Shown: piece by piece, positions 5,843 through 7,267 of the stretch
How the letters are laid out: each line of letters opens with the position of its first letter
Numbering within the stretch: the stretch's first letter is position 1
Source of the DNA: Candidatus Woesearchaeota archaeon
GTDB lineage: Archaea; Nanobdellota; Nanobdellia; Woesearchaeales; 21-14-0-10-32-9
DNA: 7,267 nt
Reading direction: 5' to 3'
NCBI GenBank assembly: GCA_003560545.1
Contig: PWLK01000014.1
Coordinates: 1-7,267, forward strand
Program-made: the position numbers and the translations under genes
Notes under the pieces: generated by a model
Seen by the model: the letters and a program-made list of their open reading frames with translations, nothing else
The model's database searches: none
What the model was told of the DNA's origin: nothing

Positions 5843-7267
5843 ACCGTAATAGCTTGGCTTTTCCTCTCGCAACTGCTCGCCTGCTGCGGAGCGGAAATGC
5901 TTTTGTAATTCCTCGTAAGCCTTCTGCACTTCCTTGTTAACCGAAGGATTAACCTTTTTGAGTGCTTCACTGAAATCCTTCATCTTTATCTCCTTGGCTT
6001 TTATATCCCTTCGAAGCGCGAGGATGGCTGCTTCTTTGCACACGCTTTCTATGTCCGCGCCAACGTAGCCCTCAGTTTTTTCAACTATTTTGCTTAACTC
6101 AACATCTTTCGCCAAAGGCATTCCCTTTGTGTGCACCTTGAAAATGGCTTCCCTTGCTTTCTTATCAGGGACTCCTGCCATGATTATCCTGTCAAACCTT
6201 CCAGGCCTTAACAAAGCCGTATCAAGAATGTCCGGCCTGTTCGTCGCAGCAACTATTACTATATCCGCTATTTCCTGCAAGCCATCCATCTCCGTTAATA
6301 ACTGGTTAACAACTCGTTCAGTTGTATGATGGTCTGTGTCCTGCGCAGCACTCCTCCTCGGCGCGATGCTGTCCAGTTCATCAAAGAATATTATTGCAGG
6401 GCTTGCCTGCCTTGCTTTCTTGAAAATCTCGCGTACGGCTTTCTCGCTTTCACCAACCCATTTAGATAATAACTCAGGGCCTTTCACGCTTATAAAATTA
6501 GATTCTGCTTCGTGCGCAACCGCTTTCGCAAGCAAAGTCTTACCAGTACCAGGAGGCCCATACAATAAAACTCCTCGGGGAGGCTTAACACCAAGCCTTT
6601 TGAAAGAATCCTTATGCCTCAAAGGCCACTCCACGGCCTCTCTTAACTCCTGCTTAATATTATCAAGGCCTCCAACATCTTCCCATGTAACCTTGCTTGT
6701 TTCAAGCATGACCTCGCGTAAAGCGCTTGGCCTCACGTTTTTCAACGCTTCCTTGAAATCATCCATCTTAATCTTAAGCTTTTCAAGGACTTCATCACTG
6801 ATAGGCTCTTCCTCGTCCATGTTCAGATCTGGAAGAAGCCTTCTGAGGACGTTCATAGCGGCTTCACGGGTAAGGCTTGCAAGGTCTGCTCCTACAAAGC
6901 CATGTGTTACTTCAGCCAGCCTTCTAAGCGAGACATCTTTTGCCAAAGGCATATTCCTCGTGTGGATTTTAAGGATGTCATGTCTTCCCTCCATCTGGGG
7001 GACGCCTATTACTAGTTCCCTGTCAAACCTTCCAGGCCTTCTAAGCGCAGGATCTAATGAGTTAGGAATATTAGTTGCAGCTATAACCACGACTTTCCCC
7101 CTGCTCTTCAATCCGTCCATTAATGAAAGTAATTGTGCTACAACCCTTCTCTCCACTTCGCCCTTGCTTTCCTCTCTCTTCGAAGCAATAGCGTCTATCT
7201 CATCAAAGAATATTATGCTCGGAGCGTTCTTCTCGGCTTCATCAAAAATCTTACGAAGGTTTGCCTC
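5840..7267 (-). CDS. Cdc48/VAT-type AAA+ ATPase, C-terminal two-thirds (runs off the right edge)
   Basis: 475 codons are visible; the frame stays open to 7267 and the start lies outside. The apparent GTG start at 7156 is internal. The D1 ring enters at EANLRKIF, with Walker B SIIFFDEID (about 7192-7216), sensor AATN and the RRPGRFDRE arginine-finger region. The D2 ring has the VTWEDVGGLD entry, Walker A GPPGTGKT (6559-6536), pore loop KWVGESE, Walker B IIFFDELD (about 6395-6371), AATNRPD and LRPGRFDR. From family knowledge, Cdc48 hexamers use ATP to unfold proteins and in archaea can feed the 20S proteasome. The N-terminal substrate domain and the D1 Walker A are missing from the window. The protein ends Ser-Tyr-Tyr-Gly, which fits the hydrophobic-Tyr-X tail used to dock on the proteasome. 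It is convergent with the AbiE-like locus, 48 bases apart. Confidence 0.95.
   Translation of the reverse strand, partial: EANLRKIFDEAEKNAPSIIFFDEIDAIASKREESKGEVERRVVAQLLSLMDGLKSRGKVVVIAATNIPNSLDPALRRPGRFDRELVIGVPQMEGRHDILKIHTRNMPLAKDVSLRRLAEVTHGFVGADLASLTREAAMNVLRRLLPDLNMDEEEPISDEVLEKLKIKMDDFKEALKNVRPSALREVMLETSKVTWEDVGGLDNIKQELREAVEWPLRHKDSFKRLGVKPPRGVLLYGPPGTGKTLLAKAVAHEAESNFISVKGPELLSKWVGESEKAVREIFKKARQASPAIIFFDELDSIAPRRSAAQDTDHHTTERVVNQLLTEMDGLQEIADIVIVAATNRPDILDTALLRPGRFDRIIMAGVPDKKAREAIFKVHTKGMPLAKDVELSKIVEKTEGYVGADIESVCKEAAILALRRDIKAKEIKMKDFSEALKKVNPSVNKEVQKAYEELQKHFRSAAGEQLREEKPSYYG

Noticed and set aside
6090..6329. 79-codon plus-strand open frame
   Set aside because: It is antisense to the D2 ring of Cdc48 and has no independent support.

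Overview
The window is archaeal. It carries the start of gatD, a subunit of the archaea-specific Glu-tRNA(Gln) amidotransferase, and most of a two-ring Cdc48/VAT AAA+ ATPase. It also has four TTTATATA-type TATA boxes placed 25-30 bases ahead of likely transcription starts; at gatD and abiEi the box lies so close to the ATG that the mRNA should be leaderless. The base composition is AT-rich. I cannot name the lineage; an uncultivated archaeon (possibly DPANN) is only a guess.

Layout, left to right. (1) 1-316, minus: 5' part of gatD, running off the left edge, with its own TATA box. (2) 373-824, minus: a two-gene hicBA-type toxin-antitoxin operon (HicB antitoxin first, HicA toxin second, 2-base gap). 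(3) 825-1019: a divergent intergenic region holding the hicB promoter (minus) and the promoter and Shine-Dalgarno of the next gene (plus). (4) 1023-3824, plus: a complete type II P-type cation ATPase of about 933 residues. (5) 3825-3958: T-rich candidate terminator, then a perfect 10-bp inverted repeat abutting a TATA box. (6) 3959-4705, plus: an AbiEi-like winged-helix antitoxin/autoregulator. (7) about 4683-5791, plus: an AbiEii-like nucleotidyltransferase toxin that is not one open frame. Its catalytic halves lie in two frames related by a -1 shift, and the best-placed start position reads ATC rather than ATG. (8) 5840-7267, minus: the C-terminal two-thirds of Cdc48, running off the right edge, convergent with the AbiE locus.

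How the parts relate. GatD, the ion pump and Cdc48 are core-type genes. Two small toxin-antitoxin modules sit on either side of the pump. HicBA looks intact. The AbiE-like pair appears to keep its antitoxin/repressor and a candidate operator while the toxin is broken, unless it is expressed by ribosomal frameshifting at an A_AAA_AAA heptamer. The most interesting points are this split toxin with its slippery site, the inverted-repeat operator overlapping the TFB/TBP site of the AbiEi-like gene, and a Ser where calcium pumps have their key M6 Asp in the P-type ATPase.
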